Positions 12,774 through 25,245 are shown, counted from the stretch's first letter. The stretch: DNA of 64,000 nt from Tretioscincus oriximinensis (GCA_022410635.1 JAJVDF010000205.1:1629949-1693948); one strand, 5' to 3'. Made by a program: numbers and translations. The notes: generated by a model not told the origin, from the sequence alone.

Positions 12774-13305
12774 CAGTGCTTTTTTTCTAGAAAAAAAAGG
12801 TGACGGTACTCACCATAAAACTTGTACTACAGTAGTGCCCACAATTTTAACATATCCTCTGATTTCCGGTGGCAGAAAAAATCATATACAGTCTGGGATA
12901 TGAAAACACATACCGCTCCCCAGGGCTTTTTTTCTGGCGCTCAGGTTGGATGGAAGTTTCCACCCACGAAGCCTCCCCCTGTGGCGCCGCCCTGCTCCCT
13001 CTCTGCCAGGTCAGGCTAACAAGGANGGGCAGGGGGAACCCGCCNTGCCNCGCACCCCCGCCTAGCCGGTTTGTGATGGGATCGTCCAGGTGTTCAGAAC
13101 AGTTGTGACGTCAGTTCGCATTGGCATGAGCGGCGCGCATCCAATATGCGAGAGGGCCCTGCCCTGACGCCTAGATGAAGCAGGACTGCGCATGCGCAGC
13201 CTTTTAGGGCTCTGGGTCCGTCTGTGGGGGAAAATTTTTGACATCGGCCTAAATAAAAGGTGCCGGTACTGCGTACCGTTGCGTACCGCCAGAAAAAAAG
13301 CCCTG
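12774..13305. mobile_element. Composite hAT-type non-autonomous transposon
   Basis: The outer left end CAGTGCTTTTTTTCTAG (12774) and right end GCCAGAAAAAAAGCCCTG (to 13305) are inverted relatives. The 8-bp CTTAAATG lies exactly outside both ends (12766-12773 and 13306-13313), the duplication size expected of hAT transposons. A second left end, CAGGGCTTTTTTTCTGGCG, begins at 12921 and is a perfect 19-bp inverse of the right end. The inner part is GC-rich with many CpGs (12950-13250). No transposase is encoded, so it is a non-autonomous element made of one copy joined to part of another. Confidence 0.88.
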
Positions 13306-13954
13306 CTTAAATGTACCTTAAATTTACAACTACAGAAAATGCTTATGCTGTATTCTAGCCTTCTGTGTTTTCACCCAATTGTAGTGAAGGAAGTAGTCAA
13401 GGATGGAGAACACAGAGTGGCTGGAGAATAGAACATTTATGCTTCCTGTTCTGTCTGTTGGAGTGCAAAAGGCAGGAAACAGTGACTACAGCCAGTGGAT
13501 GGAAATGGTTCTGACAGCTTGTCTTAAGTTTCTACTCAGGGCAAGCAAATGACTATTGGTTATTTACCTATTATTATGTTCAGGTTTAAACATCTGGTAT
13601 GTTGAGAATCTGAACATTCACTAGCTAAGTTGTGGAGAAAAGTGCTGGGGTCAGTTCTGGCTGATGATTGGTCAAGGGCTCTGAGAGTCCACTATAAAAG
13701 AGCAGCGTACCGAGCTGACTCATCACTTCTATTCTAATTAAGATGCCTGTAGTAGAACTGTTCAGTTAATCACTTTAACATATCATTGAAGCTGTAATTC
13801 TTTGAAACCTTCCAGAGGCATCACAGATTCACAGAGATAGTTCTGTGAAGGTACGTGAAAAAAGTCCAAAAGCCTTCCCCAATAACCTCAGACAGAGTTA
13901 GAAACCCAAGAATTTTTAATCAGTAATACATCACCCCATTTGCAAGATGAAAGT

Positions 13955-14110
13955 ACTACACTGTTGGGGATTGTAAGCGCAGAAATGCCTTATGGGGTTC
14001 ATTATGTGATGTAAATGTTAGGCAACATGTCGGAACAGCATGGAAGCTTTAAGGTAGATGAAGAAATAGTGAGGCAAACCATGTAGTGAAGAAACAGTCC
14101 TAGACTAAAC
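13955..14110 (+). repeat. Unclassified dispersed repeat, fragment (family X)
   Basis: 'GTTGGGGATTGTAAGCGCAG', CTTATGGGG and a later 'GCAAACCATGTAGTGAAG' are shared with fuller copies at 35225-35655 and 42950-43345. No known family was recognised. Confidence 0.5.
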
Positions 14111-16277
14111 TGGAGGGACCCCGTCCCCCAAGTCCTTCAGGACTGAAAATGGATTAAATGTAGGTATCAGACTCACTGTTTTCAATCAGTTCAATTGCTT
14201 ATTCAATCAGTTATGCTTACCACTATTATATTGATATATGTGTCTGATATCGTCTGTTTTGATACTCAGAAAGAATCGTGTAACAACAACAATAATAATT
14301 ACAGTGATAATAATACTATTTACAACCAAGCATAAGATTTCCTTTCCCTTGGTTGCTCTCAAAGACATCTGCTTTAGGTAGCAATAATTTAGCACGTGTA
14401 GGAATTTTGCTTCTCTCGCATGAGCTTAATGAGAGTTTGACCAATCTCTATGAAGGTAATTGAAGCTCACATCATAACCACCCTTCCCTTCCTTGATGGC
14501 TCTTTTATCTCATTTTCCAAGTGTTGCTGTCCCTCGGGAGTTTGCTTAATAGCGAGATCGCATGCCCTCAATATTAAACTTGCTTTCTAGCTTGCTGTTC
14601 TTTCTTACCAGAAAGCATCTGCTAGATTTATATGTTCTTTAATGTACAAAGCCACAACACATCCACTTTCACAATTTGTAACCTAGGATAACTGTATGCT
14701 ATTGCTTTTCTTTTCTTTTTCTTTACCCTATCGCCAAGCACTCCAACTTCTCTGTCTTTGCTTGGAGTCTTCAGATATTCGCATATAGGCATTTGTATGC
14801 ATTACTTTGGTGCATGCTTACTTCTATAAAACCATGCAAAATCTGAGTGTTGAAGAGAATTTGTACTTTCTTAGACAAGAAATCTTATTCTGGGTAACAT
14901 CTTGGACCAGACCTTGGCCACCCACATGCCAGTATAGATTATACATAGTCTATATTAGACTCAAGAGAGATCCTAGCCCTGTTCATATTCAAGTCTTAAT
15001 GTAGTTTTAGTTCACTTTCAGAGTGAGAAAGCATATCTGAAAAGCTATTTTTCTTTGGCCACCCATAACTACCCCCCCCAAACACACCACCTTTGATTTA
15101 GATAAAAAGGAAAGAAAATCACTGTTAAGTTTTACTGTATTCTTCCATTCTGAAAGTTGACTGAAACTGGATTAAAACTTAGGTGTTTGCTCTCTGGTGC
15201 AAGTTTCAGATCTGATGGAAGCTGAATGGGAAAAGCCAATTGACTTTTTGCCCTCTGGATTTAGTGTAAAGTTTTTTCTGTCCAAAACCCGATAAGAATG
15301 ATCAGGTGACTATACACTTGTGTTCATCTTTGAAAGAACCAGACTTTTATCGTCCTTTCTAGTCTTCCTCTTTTTTTCATTACTTTTTCTCCTTCCCTTA
15401 ATGTACTGCAATTTGCATCTTAACATTTTACAATACTTTTTCGCACTTTTCTTTTTAAAAATGTCTGTGTTTCTCTCTCTATAATGTACTCTGAGACCTT
15501 TTGGTATAGGGCAGGATATAAATAGAATTAAAATACTAATTAGCTAGGCTTTCTTGATTGCTTCTTTTGAGCTTCACAGTTTCTTATTCGTAAATATATG
15601 ACTCTGACACTTCTGGTGCTTCATACAATTTGCCTGCTCAATTTGCAGTGGAAAGTGCCTGGGAAATAATTGAACCTCCAGGCCTTTACCTGTATACTGC
15701 TGTTCTAATTTAAGAATTGCTCAAGAAGGTTTACAGGGTAAACAAAGCAAAATATTAACACTCTAAATAATAAAATACAATTAAATATCACAAAAAGATA
15801 AATTATCCATCAAACATAAAATGTAAAAATATGGGCCTGGATCTTGCCATCACATCAGCAGCGCTGATACACAACGTATTGGCAGAGGCTAAACAAACTG
15901 GAATATTCTTCATATTAGGTGAAGGATAAGGTGCTATTATTTCCTGTCATATCTTGTTGCAGTTACTGGAATCATCGGATTTTATTTTTAGTTAACCTGA
16001 TTTTAAGTTTAAAGTTGACACGTGGCCCACAATGCATTCTAAGATCCTTTCTGGTCTTATCACGGATTATGTCATCATTGTTCGTTTGCTATCAGCATTT
16101 TTGAAAGAAAAAAGAGGTGGAGGACAGGAGTTAGTATATTCCACTATTCATAACCTAAGGGATGCAAAGCAGTTTACATAACTTTCTGTTCTAGAATATA
16201 ATTTGAAACAAGACCAAATGCAGAATGTAAAAGGTTGTAGATCAACTCACTGCAAAGTGCAAATAGAATGGGTTACT

Positions 16278-16528
16278 TTAACAACAACAACAACAACAAC
16301 AATAATAAAAAAAAATCCTTTATAACATTTTTTTATCCAGAGAGTGGCACATAGCTTTTGTTGCTTTCTCCACAACAGAACTCTGTAAAGTAGGCCAGGC
16401 TGAGAGAGTTCTAAAGGACTCAAGGTGACTGTCCCAAGGTCACCCATATGGCTTCATGGCGGCATGTGGAATCAAAACAGGAGACTAACTGATAACACTC
16501 TAAACCTTACGCCAAAACGGGTCTTCAC
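16278..16528 (-). mobile_element. tRNA-derived SINE (family 1) with (CAA)n/(TTG)n tail
   Basis: A run of AACAACAACAAC at 16280-16302 is followed by the reverse complement of the SINE body (CTTTTGTTGCTTTCTCCACA, GGCTGAGAGAGTTCTAAAGG, CAAGGTCACCC). A diverged tRNA head ends near 16528. Confidence 0.75.
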
Positions 16529-16984
16529 AACAAACACATTGTGAGGTATGTGAAATTGAGAGAGCACCAAAGAACTGCAACTAGCTATGTAGAAGTATGG
16601 AGNTGAATTATGAGATAGTCTGACACTCTGACTAGAGGAAGTGCCTTCTCTTACACAGATCCACTTGTTAATTGAAATGCCACTGCTTCATGTGGTTGCA
16701 AAGCTAAACACAGAGCGTTCTCAGTGTTCCCCCATCAAACTTTACAGCATTGATTAAAAAACACTCCTCTTCAGGTTTAGCTATATTTCCTCTTTTATGT
16801 CATTATTTTAAATTGGATCCTGTTTTCCTATTTGATTTTTTAAATTATTTTACTATTACTTTATACTATTTTATCTGTTTATGATTACCTTCTCCTAAGT
16901 CATGTGAACCTATATTCATTATACTAGGATAATAAGCCCATTCATATGGGNTTGAATGGANACTGTTGCAGAAAGCCCCCTTCC

Positions 16985-17395
16985 AGAGCCCACCCCCGCA
17001 ATTCAAGGTACCCCACCTCTTTCTNCCTTCCTCCCTCTGTTCCCCTCCTTCCTCTCACCCCTGGGGGGCTTCTTCGTTGGAGGCCTTCTCTCCTTCTCTG
17101 TACCTTCTACCCTCCCTGTCATTAATTATGCTTTGATTTCCTTTGTTTCTCTCTCTCTCTAGCCCTGAATCACTCTGTCTGTCTGTTTATCTTTCTCTTT
17201 CTCTGACTCCAGGCCATCCATTCCTTCTCCTCTTTCTTTCCATGTTCTTCCTCATCATCATCTTCCTCTTGTCCCTGCTTGTGCTCTTCCTTCACATCCT
17301 CCTGTCTCTGCCCTCCTTTCTGATCCTTCTCCCTCTGTCATTTTCCTCTACTTCAACCAAAATTTCAGGAGAGTCAATTCCTCCTGTTTGTTAAG
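16985..17395 (+). repeat. Low-complexity polypyrimidine tract
   Basis: For about 400 bases the plus strand is dominated by C and T, with (TC)n at about 17148-17161 and many CTTCCTC/TTCTCC words. Several reading frames stay open only because of the composition; they are not genes. Confidence 0.7.
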
Positions 17396-19639
17396 ATGCA
17401 GCTGCCTGTTATCAGGAACTGTCCAGCACTTCNGAAGGTTCCTTCAATTGCATGCATGGGGACAGCCAGTTTTCCCCCCAAATGGATGACAGCTTTGCCA
17501 TCACCATTCATTTGTGCATGGAGCTACCATGCTTATGGGGGTGGGTGGGTTTGGTACTCAGACCATCCAATCAGAATGCAGGCTTATGTCAGCCAAACAG
17601 GGGGTGGGTTTCATCCCGAACATGTACCAGGCGGGGGACGTTCACCCATGTAAACTATTTATATAGACTGGGAAGAGAGGCTTTTTCACCAGATGTAGCT
17701 TATAATGCCTGCAGCACCTGGGAATAACCTTTCCTACCACATTAAAGAAGCAAAGCTTACCTCAGTTTTTATATGATAACTGTATATTGACTCAGATATA
17801 GACTGTGCCCAGAAAACAGCTGAACAAAGAAATTATGCAATCTTAAAANCAAATGAACAAACAGAAACCCCAAAATGGTTTTGTGGCTTTTAAATGTGCT
17901 GAGTATACTATACATTGTCATTATTTTATAAAACTGATTTTCTTAGGAATGATGCTGCTTGAAAGGAATGGCTTTAACTCAGTGGAAGAGCAAACCGCTT
18001 GGAAAGTAGAGTTGCAAATTTGATCCTTAGCCTTTCCCTGGCAAATTACTTCTATACCTCTGCCAAGAAAATGGCACTGAGGTGGCCAACTGACATGTCC
18101 TTGTGGTCAACCAGAAGTTAGTCATGGACATTTCTTGACAGAACCCAACAATGTTTCTGACAAAGTATGTATTATAACACCTGCTAGCTTCCCAGCCCTT
18201 TTAAGGTACTTTTGGACTGATCTTTTCTCCAATTTCTGTATATATTTGATTGCTAAATTTTTACCTAACTGCACCTCTTTCCTTCAAGCCTTCATTTAAA
18301 ATGATTAACTTGTGTTTGTGCTGCACTTGCCCTGATTAATCCTGTCACCCACATTTACATATCTGTTATTATTTCCTGTATTCAGTTTGCTGCATATAGT
18401 GTGCACCTGGCAGTTGTTTCCCAGCATCCAAAGAANTAGACCTGTCTATGAAAGCTCATGCTGCCTATTCTATTTATTGTTAATCTCCAAAGTGCTACAA
18501 GACCCCCTTGCCAGATTTTATGTATAAAAAAGAAATGACTTACCACATTGCACCTGTAAACTTCAAGACCAGAAGGAAGTGGCTAAACTGATGCACAATC
18601 CACTAATGTCTTCTGAAATGGTCCGTACCAAAACTNAAGGCCCTTTCTGCACTTATTCCGGGTTGTATGGACAGAATAGAAATCTACTATCTGTATGCTG
18701 ATAGACTGAGGCCTGCTATGAATCTGAACTCATATGTGGATGACAGGAAATAATCCAGAATAAATCTCACTCAATAAAAAGCCTAGTTTTACTGCTTGCC
18801 TGAAATATTTTTTACCTGTACCCAGAAATCTCCTAGAGACTAATGAGCTGAATTGACAGATGATTCATTTTAACCTGGTTCTAACCTGTTTGTGTTGTTT
18901 TTATTTCCACAATGCGAACGGCCTTGAGATTCCTAATGAAGGACAATGGAAAAATATTTTTAATAACATATAATAAATAATGGGAAAGAGCCGAGGAACT
19001 TTCAGTAATACATTTAGCACTGCACATTCTTTAGTTTTTCATTTTATTGAAACCCTAATTCACTTGCTGGAGAGTCAGTCCCACAAAGTCACGATGCCCT
19101 GCCCTGAATTGTCCATCATTTTTAACTGACAATCTTCTACTTTTAAATTGCAGGTGGAATGTAACAAATAATTTATGCTTCCTCTGGGCTACCCTATTCT
19201 CCTCTGGGAGAAAGCTTTTCAAAATACAGAATGCCTGGAGGGAAGGTTTAATTTAACAGTATTCATAGCAATGATGAACTTTTCTTTGCTGTTTTTTGCT
19301 TCCTCGTTACCATTCTTGGTTTACTGTAAAACGTAGAATATTTTGAGCTNCACTAAAGGTCAGCCAGACACGCAAGATGGCCATTGTGTATGGGAATCAT
19401 ATATGTTTTCAAACTTTTAAACACTTTTTGCCTGAAGAGGATAAATCAGAAACGGCTAAATTCTTTTGTAGATTGTATTTTGTAAGGCACAAGTGTACGG
19501 TTATTTCCTCTATATAGGATTAAGACTGCATCCTTTACAAGGGGAGGAATGCAAACTTCATCAGAACATCTTTTGTGGTTTTAGTGAGAATCTAGGAACA
19601 GATGCCTTGTTTGATGCCATATAACTGGGTTTAACTCAA

Positions 19640-19854
19640 TAGGCTGACCAGATGACCCCTTTTGTGTGTGTGTGTGTGTCGAAAAACTATTTTGGGGGTG
19701 CCTCACTTTTTTTCTGAGGAAAAACAATTAAAAAGCAAAAAAAAAAATTGAAAAAAAATCTTTTTTTGAAAAAAGTTTCCTCAGAAAAAACTGGGAGGCA
19801 CCCCAAAACCGGGTTTTCAACCTCCCCCCCAAAAGGGGTCATCTGGTCAGCCTA
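19640..19854. mobile_element. Tc1/mariner-like MITE with 24-bp perfect ends
   Basis: The terminal 24 bases (19640-19663 and 19831-19854) are perfect inverted copies, including GCTGACCAGATGACCCCTTT, and start and end on TA, the target duplication of Tc1/mariner elements. Inner sequence also pairs imperfectly (GGTGCCTC.. against ..GAGGCACC), so the 215-bp element can fold on itself. It has no coding capacity. The GACCAGATG end word resembles widespread reptilian mariner-type MITEs. Confidence 0.85.
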
Positions 19855-21949
19855 CTGTAGAACATATATCGATTTGTTAATTGATGCCATGTTCCTACCA
19901 AAATGACCTGCCTATATGCAAATAGTTGTAATGATTGGAATTCTATTTATTTCTATATTGCCTAATACCCAAGGGTCTCAAGGTAGTTAACAATAAAAAC
20001 CAAATAAAACAGTATCTGAAAGTAGGGAAGGAAAAGCAGGATTTTTTTTTCAGTCAAAGGCTGAATAGTGAATAAAGAGCAAATTAATGAATGATGACTT
20101 ATTTAATAATATTTTATATGCTAATTTGAAAATGTAAGATACTGGAGTAATAATATAAAATTTTGCAAGTATAATGAAATTAATGAAGAACAAAAATTGG
20201 CCAAAATGGTAATTTAGACAGGATATCAGTGAGACATACGAAAGGGCATGTGTCTTCCTTGTTCTGGTTTAACAGAGAAGCAAGTTTCAGCAGTAGGTCC
20301 TTCAAGTAACAAAGCTGTGGGGTGTGTATGTGTCTCACTATCCTAGAACAGTTTGCTCAAATATAGACAGCCTTGTTCCAGGACAGCTGGACTACTCCTC
20401 ATCCCAGTCAGATGTCCCAGTTGAAGTGAGCAGTAAAAATGGCCAAGAACTAAAAAGAACAAAAACAAAGAACCCCACAAATACAGGGCACATACATAAG
20501 TATGAATAGCACATTCCTTAAACAGCAACAAATGAATTCTATTATGCCAGACTATCTACATTAAAGTTTGTGAACTGTAATTCACCTTATTCATAAAGTG
20601 TGAATGCTCTTACTTTTTTATATAGAATGGGAACTCCAGGACCATTTGGGAAATGGAATGTGGATAATTGGTACATTTCAGTATCTTGCACTAATACAAA
20701 GGCATTTAGCAGCGGGCTTTGAAAAGCTGATTTGTAACATACAACCTTTCGCCTGTCTGCCTCAGGAACTCTGCCAATTTTTGTTTTTGAGAAGGAAGGA
20801 AACATCAGTCAGAAATGTCGATTGAATAATAATTTGCATATCCTATCCATCATGGGGCTGAGTACAGAAATAAATGAAAGTTTGCCAAGTAATGAATAAA
20901 TGTATTTTAGATGACTAATTTTTCTTACACTCTGTAGGACTTAATGATGGGTGAAATACAAGGTTTTTTTCACACTTAATTTCAGAGAATGTTTGTGGGA
21001 AATCATTCTCAACTGCTGGCTATGGGGGGAGGAATTTTTCTTATCTTTTGCATTTCCCCTGGCAGATGCATTCTTGTGCCTACTTCAGGAACAGAATATG
21101 TGAAAGATATATTCTGTCCTTTCTGTGCTCTATATGCTTCACAGTGATTGGATGAAAACATGGCACAAGGAACATAGAACACAAAAAGGAATGTTTTGTC
21201 AGCACAGGTATGATTCTGGATTACTTAAACCCAGTCCCCACAAAGTACATTTATGGTAAATTTAAATAAAATTACAGGATNATTGTGGAACAGTGAAATG
21301 ATCAGTAATGCAAATGCTCTGTTCCTACTAATTGCTTAGAGTATTTCCCCGGTCTAAGGATGCAACTACGCACTGGCCTTTTGTATCAAGATTTCTCAGT
21401 TTCTCAGAATAAAGCACATGTTTTCTTTCTGGCAATCTACGCGCTTCTTTCCTTCCCTTGGCTCTGTGGTGAAATGGCAAGGAAGCTTTCACTACAAATC
21501 CCAGAAGGCTTTGAGATCAACAAGCCGTTCCCCACATTTTCACTGGAGGAGTGAAAAATGCTTTATTTTGTTTTTTAACATCCATTTTTGAGGCTGCTAG
21601 GGAGTTTTAATTTAAAAAGCTTCTCTGTCTTGCTATAAAGTGGGAGTAAGTTCTCTGCTTCTATGAGTGAACACAGAAGCTATTGCCATGCAATCAGAAG
21701 AAAACTCCTGGTACCATAATCTGAAGTATTGGGACTTCCTACTGCAACCACAGCTGTGCCCCTTCTGCAATTATGTATTGGCAAAGGCACCATTTAACCT
21801 TATGATAGATTAAAAACTTTAAACATGTGGATACATATAAGTGTAAATGTGGCTAAACTAATGTCCATTCAGCAGTCATGTCACATGTATCTGCATTTCA
21901 ACATTTCTTCTCGTTCATGTATTCCATAATCTCTGTGTGTGTTCAGATA

Positions 21950-22100
21950 ATGCTTAAAGATGCACCTGTTTAAACCTGGCCTTCGGCTGAAAAAACTGAT
22001 CTNCTTTCCCTACTTTCAGATATTGTTGTTTCAATATGTTAATTTGGTTTTTATTGTTAACCACCCTGAGACTTTTGTGTATAGATCAGTATAGAAATGT
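21950..22100 (+). mobile_element. LINE 3' end, possibly L2-like
   Basis: 'CACCTGTTTAAACCTGGCC' is followed by 'TTTATTGTTAACCACCCTGAGA' and a GTATAGA..GTATAGAAATG tail. A related 3' end occurs at 49100-49250. The family call is from general resemblance only. Confidence 0.45.
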
Positions 22101-22449
22101 ATCATTAAAAAAATGCAAATAAATGTATAGAAATGTAAATAAATAGAATAAAAACAAAACAAATAATCTCTTAGATTGGCTATACAAAAGAGCCTCATGA
22201 ATCCCTTTAGAACATCTCAGACCAAAACTCAGCCTACAGTCCTAACACTTTATGTGAGATCCAGGGGCACAGACGTTGAGTGCTGGGAATTATAGTACAA
22301 AAACATCTGGAAAGCTGCCATAAAACATCCCTGAATCATCATGAATTATCAATCATCACCACCATCAAATCAGAAGTTTCTGTTTCTTCATATCTATCCA
22401 AGAGAACATACCTATGGAACTAGGATTGCCATATTCTGACAGCCCAAAA

Positions 22450-22510
22450 CTGGGAAGGGGGGAGGGGGCGCGCACACACACACACACATGCTTGCACACG
22501 CGCAAACACA
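22450..22510. repeat. G-rich run and (CA)n microsatellite
   Basis: GGGAAGGGGGGAGGGGGCGC leads into CACACACACACAC (22473-22487) and further ACACGCGCAAACACAC. It is simple sequence. Confidence 0.8.
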
Positions 22511-22740
22511 CTCTTGTGGTGAGACAGGCAGAACAGAGTTGTACAAAAGCTCTGATCTCCTATCAAAACACCCAAGCATGTTTCCTCTGCAAGAAGGCGA
22601 GTTGGCGCGCTCTGCCTGACAGCAGGTGCAAAACCCCGTCTCCTGCAGAGGAGCAGCTACGGCATGCTCTGAGGGTCTTTCCAGGACCCAGGAAGCGTTG
22701 CTCGTGCTGCAGTTGTCAGCCCTGATGGCTCTTTTGCCTT

Positions 22741-22801
22741 AAAATCCCAGATTTTTACATTCTCTGATGTGGCATCGGGGAATGTAAAAATCTGGGATTT
22801 T
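22741..22801. repeat. Perfect 22-bp inverted repeat (hairpin)
   Basis: Arms 22741-22762 and 22780-22801 are exact inverted copies (core AATCCCAGATTTTTACATTC) with a 17-base spacer. A GGGATTTTTACTTTAAATCC..GACAGGC sequence follows. It is probably part of a mariner-like MITE, and a small-RNA hairpin cannot be excluded from sequence alone. Confidence 0.8.
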
Positions 22802-23440
22802 TACTTTAAATCCGGACAGGCCTACATTTTAATCCCCAAATGCAGGAGTGTCCCGCCTGTCAGGGATGTATATGGAACTTTATTACGAATTTATACAAAG
22901 ACTATGCCATCATTTCCAGGTAGTGGTAGCTCAAGAGGAATTGAGACTAAATTTAATACATGTGTCCAAGATAAGCAAAATGTAACTAAAAAGATTCTGG
23001 AATGACAGGCATCTTTGAACCTCAGTTGTAGCTGAGGTTCTTTGAATTGTTTTGTCGAGATAACATCTTTGACAACTATCAAAATCCGATCAGGGCCCAC
23101 AGCAACAACTATGGAATTGAACGATGGGTCTTCTATTTCCATGTATGTTTAAAGTTGGCAACATTTGTTTCAGGGCAGTATACATTCTAGAAACCAGGCC
23201 AAATGTACTCTTAGACTTGGAAATAGTCCAAGCAAGTACTAGAAACAAAGCATTCATGTTGCTAATTGTGATACTAAAGCATTCTTAAACTTGTGTGGAC
23301 TATGTTTAACCAATTTATAACGATTCTTGCATTCTGGAAATATTTCTGGAGAAAGTGTGGGTGATGTAATCTAACCTTTCTCTTTTCTACATGTAATATG
23401 ATATTATTTCTTCTAATTGTAGCGAAATGTGGGTAAGCCC

Positions 23441-23555
23441 TTCCTACTTCTGAGATGCAGGAATGCTTGGGTTAGTCAAAGTTCTTCAGAACTCTCTTAG
23501 CCACACATACTTCAGAAGAACTGAAAATTATGTAAGGTGTCTGTTGTGAAGAAAA
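23441..23555. repeat. Left 115-bp direct repeat flanking the L1
   Basis: It is identical over 115 bases to 25034-25148. It begins TTCCTACTTCTGAGATGCAG and ends TGTTGTGAAGAAAA. Part of it is the body of a family 1 SINE (AGTTCTTCAGAACTCTCTTA, GTGTCTGTTGTGAAG). Confidence 0.9.
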
Positions 23556-25033
23556 TATTTTTTTTTTAATAATTTTTATTGGATTTTACAAATATATTGC
23601 AATCATAACAAAAGTAATGACACAGTTACTTCACTGGATAGTAAAAAAAAAAAATATAAAATTTTACATATATGTCTAGTACCATACATTGTTTCATACA
23701 AATATTTGGTATATACATATATCATAAAATAAAATAATAGAAAAGAAAAAAAAACCCTCCCCCCTTGAGGAATAACATCCACTTTTCTTAATTATATTGC
23801 TGTTGTTAGGTCCTGAGGGTCAATTTGATCATCGCTAAGAGTTCGGGTCCTCCCCATCGATTAGACTGTATATATAAAATTAGTTTGGCCCAGTTCTTCA
23901 TCCATATATTTTTTATCCTCATGTCGATGTCCATTTTTTGAATTACATAATCTCCCATCATTTGTTCAGATAGGTAGTGGCACCAATTACTGATTGACAA
24001 TTTGGTCGCATCTTTCCATCCGAGGGTTATGACTGCCTGGGCAGCCGTAACCATTTGGTCTACCAAATACTTATCCTCCTGCACAATACCATTATATATT
24101 TGGAACAGGATGAGTTCTTTTGACATTCTAATGGGCTATCCTGTGATATAATTCATATGGTTCCTAATTGCATTCCAAAATTCCAAAATCACGGGGCAAT
24201 CCCAAAGTTGATGAATATAATTAGCCCTGACCCCGCAGCCGTGCCAGCATAATGGGCTCATATTGGGGTTCATATGAGCCATTATACTTGGTATCCTGTA
24301 CCATCTGCTGATGATTTTTAATTGAAGTTCTTTGAGTCTAGTATTCTTTATAGTGTCTATTTTTTCCCATTTTATCTTCATCTCTGTCTCAGTAATAGCA
24401 AGATCTGAGGACCATGTCTCAGTCCAGGTTGTTATATTGTCGTAAAGATAGTCATTAATAATCTTATAAATTAACCCGCCCATTCCCTTCGTATCCCTTA
24501 ATCCTTTAATAAAGGTATCTTCCAACTTGGTATTAGTAGATGACAATTCTTGGTTGGTAATAATTCTTGTGATTTCATTTCTTATATATTGGGCTTGGAG
24601 CCATCTGTGGTCCCCCAATATCAAAATCAAATCCTCATACGTTATTAGGCTCAGGTCTGGTCAATATACGTCCCTGATCATGATTATATTTTGATCTCTT
24701 AATTTTTGAATATCGTCTATTGATAACATTTTTTGTCGATCATTTAATTGTCTTATATGGCTTATCATTTTAGTTCGATACGTCAATTTAGCCTGCCATT
24801 TTTTCCATACGCGTAGAACTATTCTAGCTGTTTTTGTGCCTCTTTTTAGTCTATTTCGGTCGAATTTTGTTATCAACCAGGACTGATCCTCCATATTGTT
24901 AAGTTTTCTTTCAATTTTGCACCATTTTTTTCCAGCATATTCCAAATTGAATATATTTAGAATCTGGAATGCTTCGTAATAGTTTTCTATTGACGGCACA
25001 CTCCAGCCTCCTTTTCCTATTTGGGCATGTAAT
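23556..25033 (-). mobile_element. 5'-truncated L1 LINE (ORF2 C-terminus and 3' tail)
   Basis: Read on the minus strand, this 1,478-bp element starts in the post-reverse-transcriptase part of L1 ORF2 (GKGGWSVPSIENYYEAFQ). It keeps one frame from about 25000 to a terminal TAA at 23806, broken only by a TGA at 24661-24663 and a TAG at 24136-24138. The C-terminal Cys motif CWHGCGVRANYIHQLWDC (C-x3-C-x7-H-x4-C) matches the arrangement in mammalian L1 ORF2. A short 3'UTR ends in AATAAAAATTATTAAAAAAA, the poly(A)-like tail. With only two in-frame stops and no obvious frameshift it looks like a fairly young, dead-on-arrival insertion. It is flanked by long identical repeats. Confidence 0.93.
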
Positions 25034-25148
25034 TTCCTACTTCTGAGATGCAGGAATGCTTGGGTTAGTCAAAGTTCTTCAGAACTCTCTTAGCCACACA
25101 TACTTCAGAAGAACTGAAAATTATGTAAGGTGTCTGTTGTGAAGAAAA
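25034..25148. repeat. Right 115-bp direct repeat flanking the L1
   Basis: It is identical to 23441-23555. It continues into the remaining 3' part of the SINE (GGGTATAAAAACTGACCCAC and a TCCTCCTCC tail), so the original, uninterrupted copy is on this side. Confidence 0.9.
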
Positions 25149-25245
25149 GAANTGAAAGTTTGATTCCCTTCTGGATGACAAAAAGTAGGGTATAAAAACT
25201 GACCCACTCTTCTACTCCTCCTCCAACTTCCTCCTCTTCCTGGAG
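25149..25245 (+). mobile_element. 3' part of the SINE interrupted by L1
   Basis: It follows directly from the right 115-bp repeat. It contains GATGACAAAAAGTAGGGTAT and AAAAACTGACCCAC and ends in TCTTCTACTCCTCCTCC. The 3' body resembles the 'GGGGTATAAGAACCCAGTTC' tail of the other SINEs. Confidence 0.6.

Noticed and set aside
12950..13250. CpG-rich patch resembling a CpG island or promoter
   Set aside because: It lies wholly inside a hAT-type transposon and is not adjacent to any exon.
13660..13830. CCAAT (GATTGG) and CTATAAAAG arrangement suggesting a promoter or LTR
   Set aside because: No TG..CA termini with a matching duplication, no coding sequence and no splice donor could be found nearby.
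16985..17395. Overlapping open frames rich in Leu/Ser/Phe
   Set aside because: They are a product of a polypyrimidine tract, not genes.
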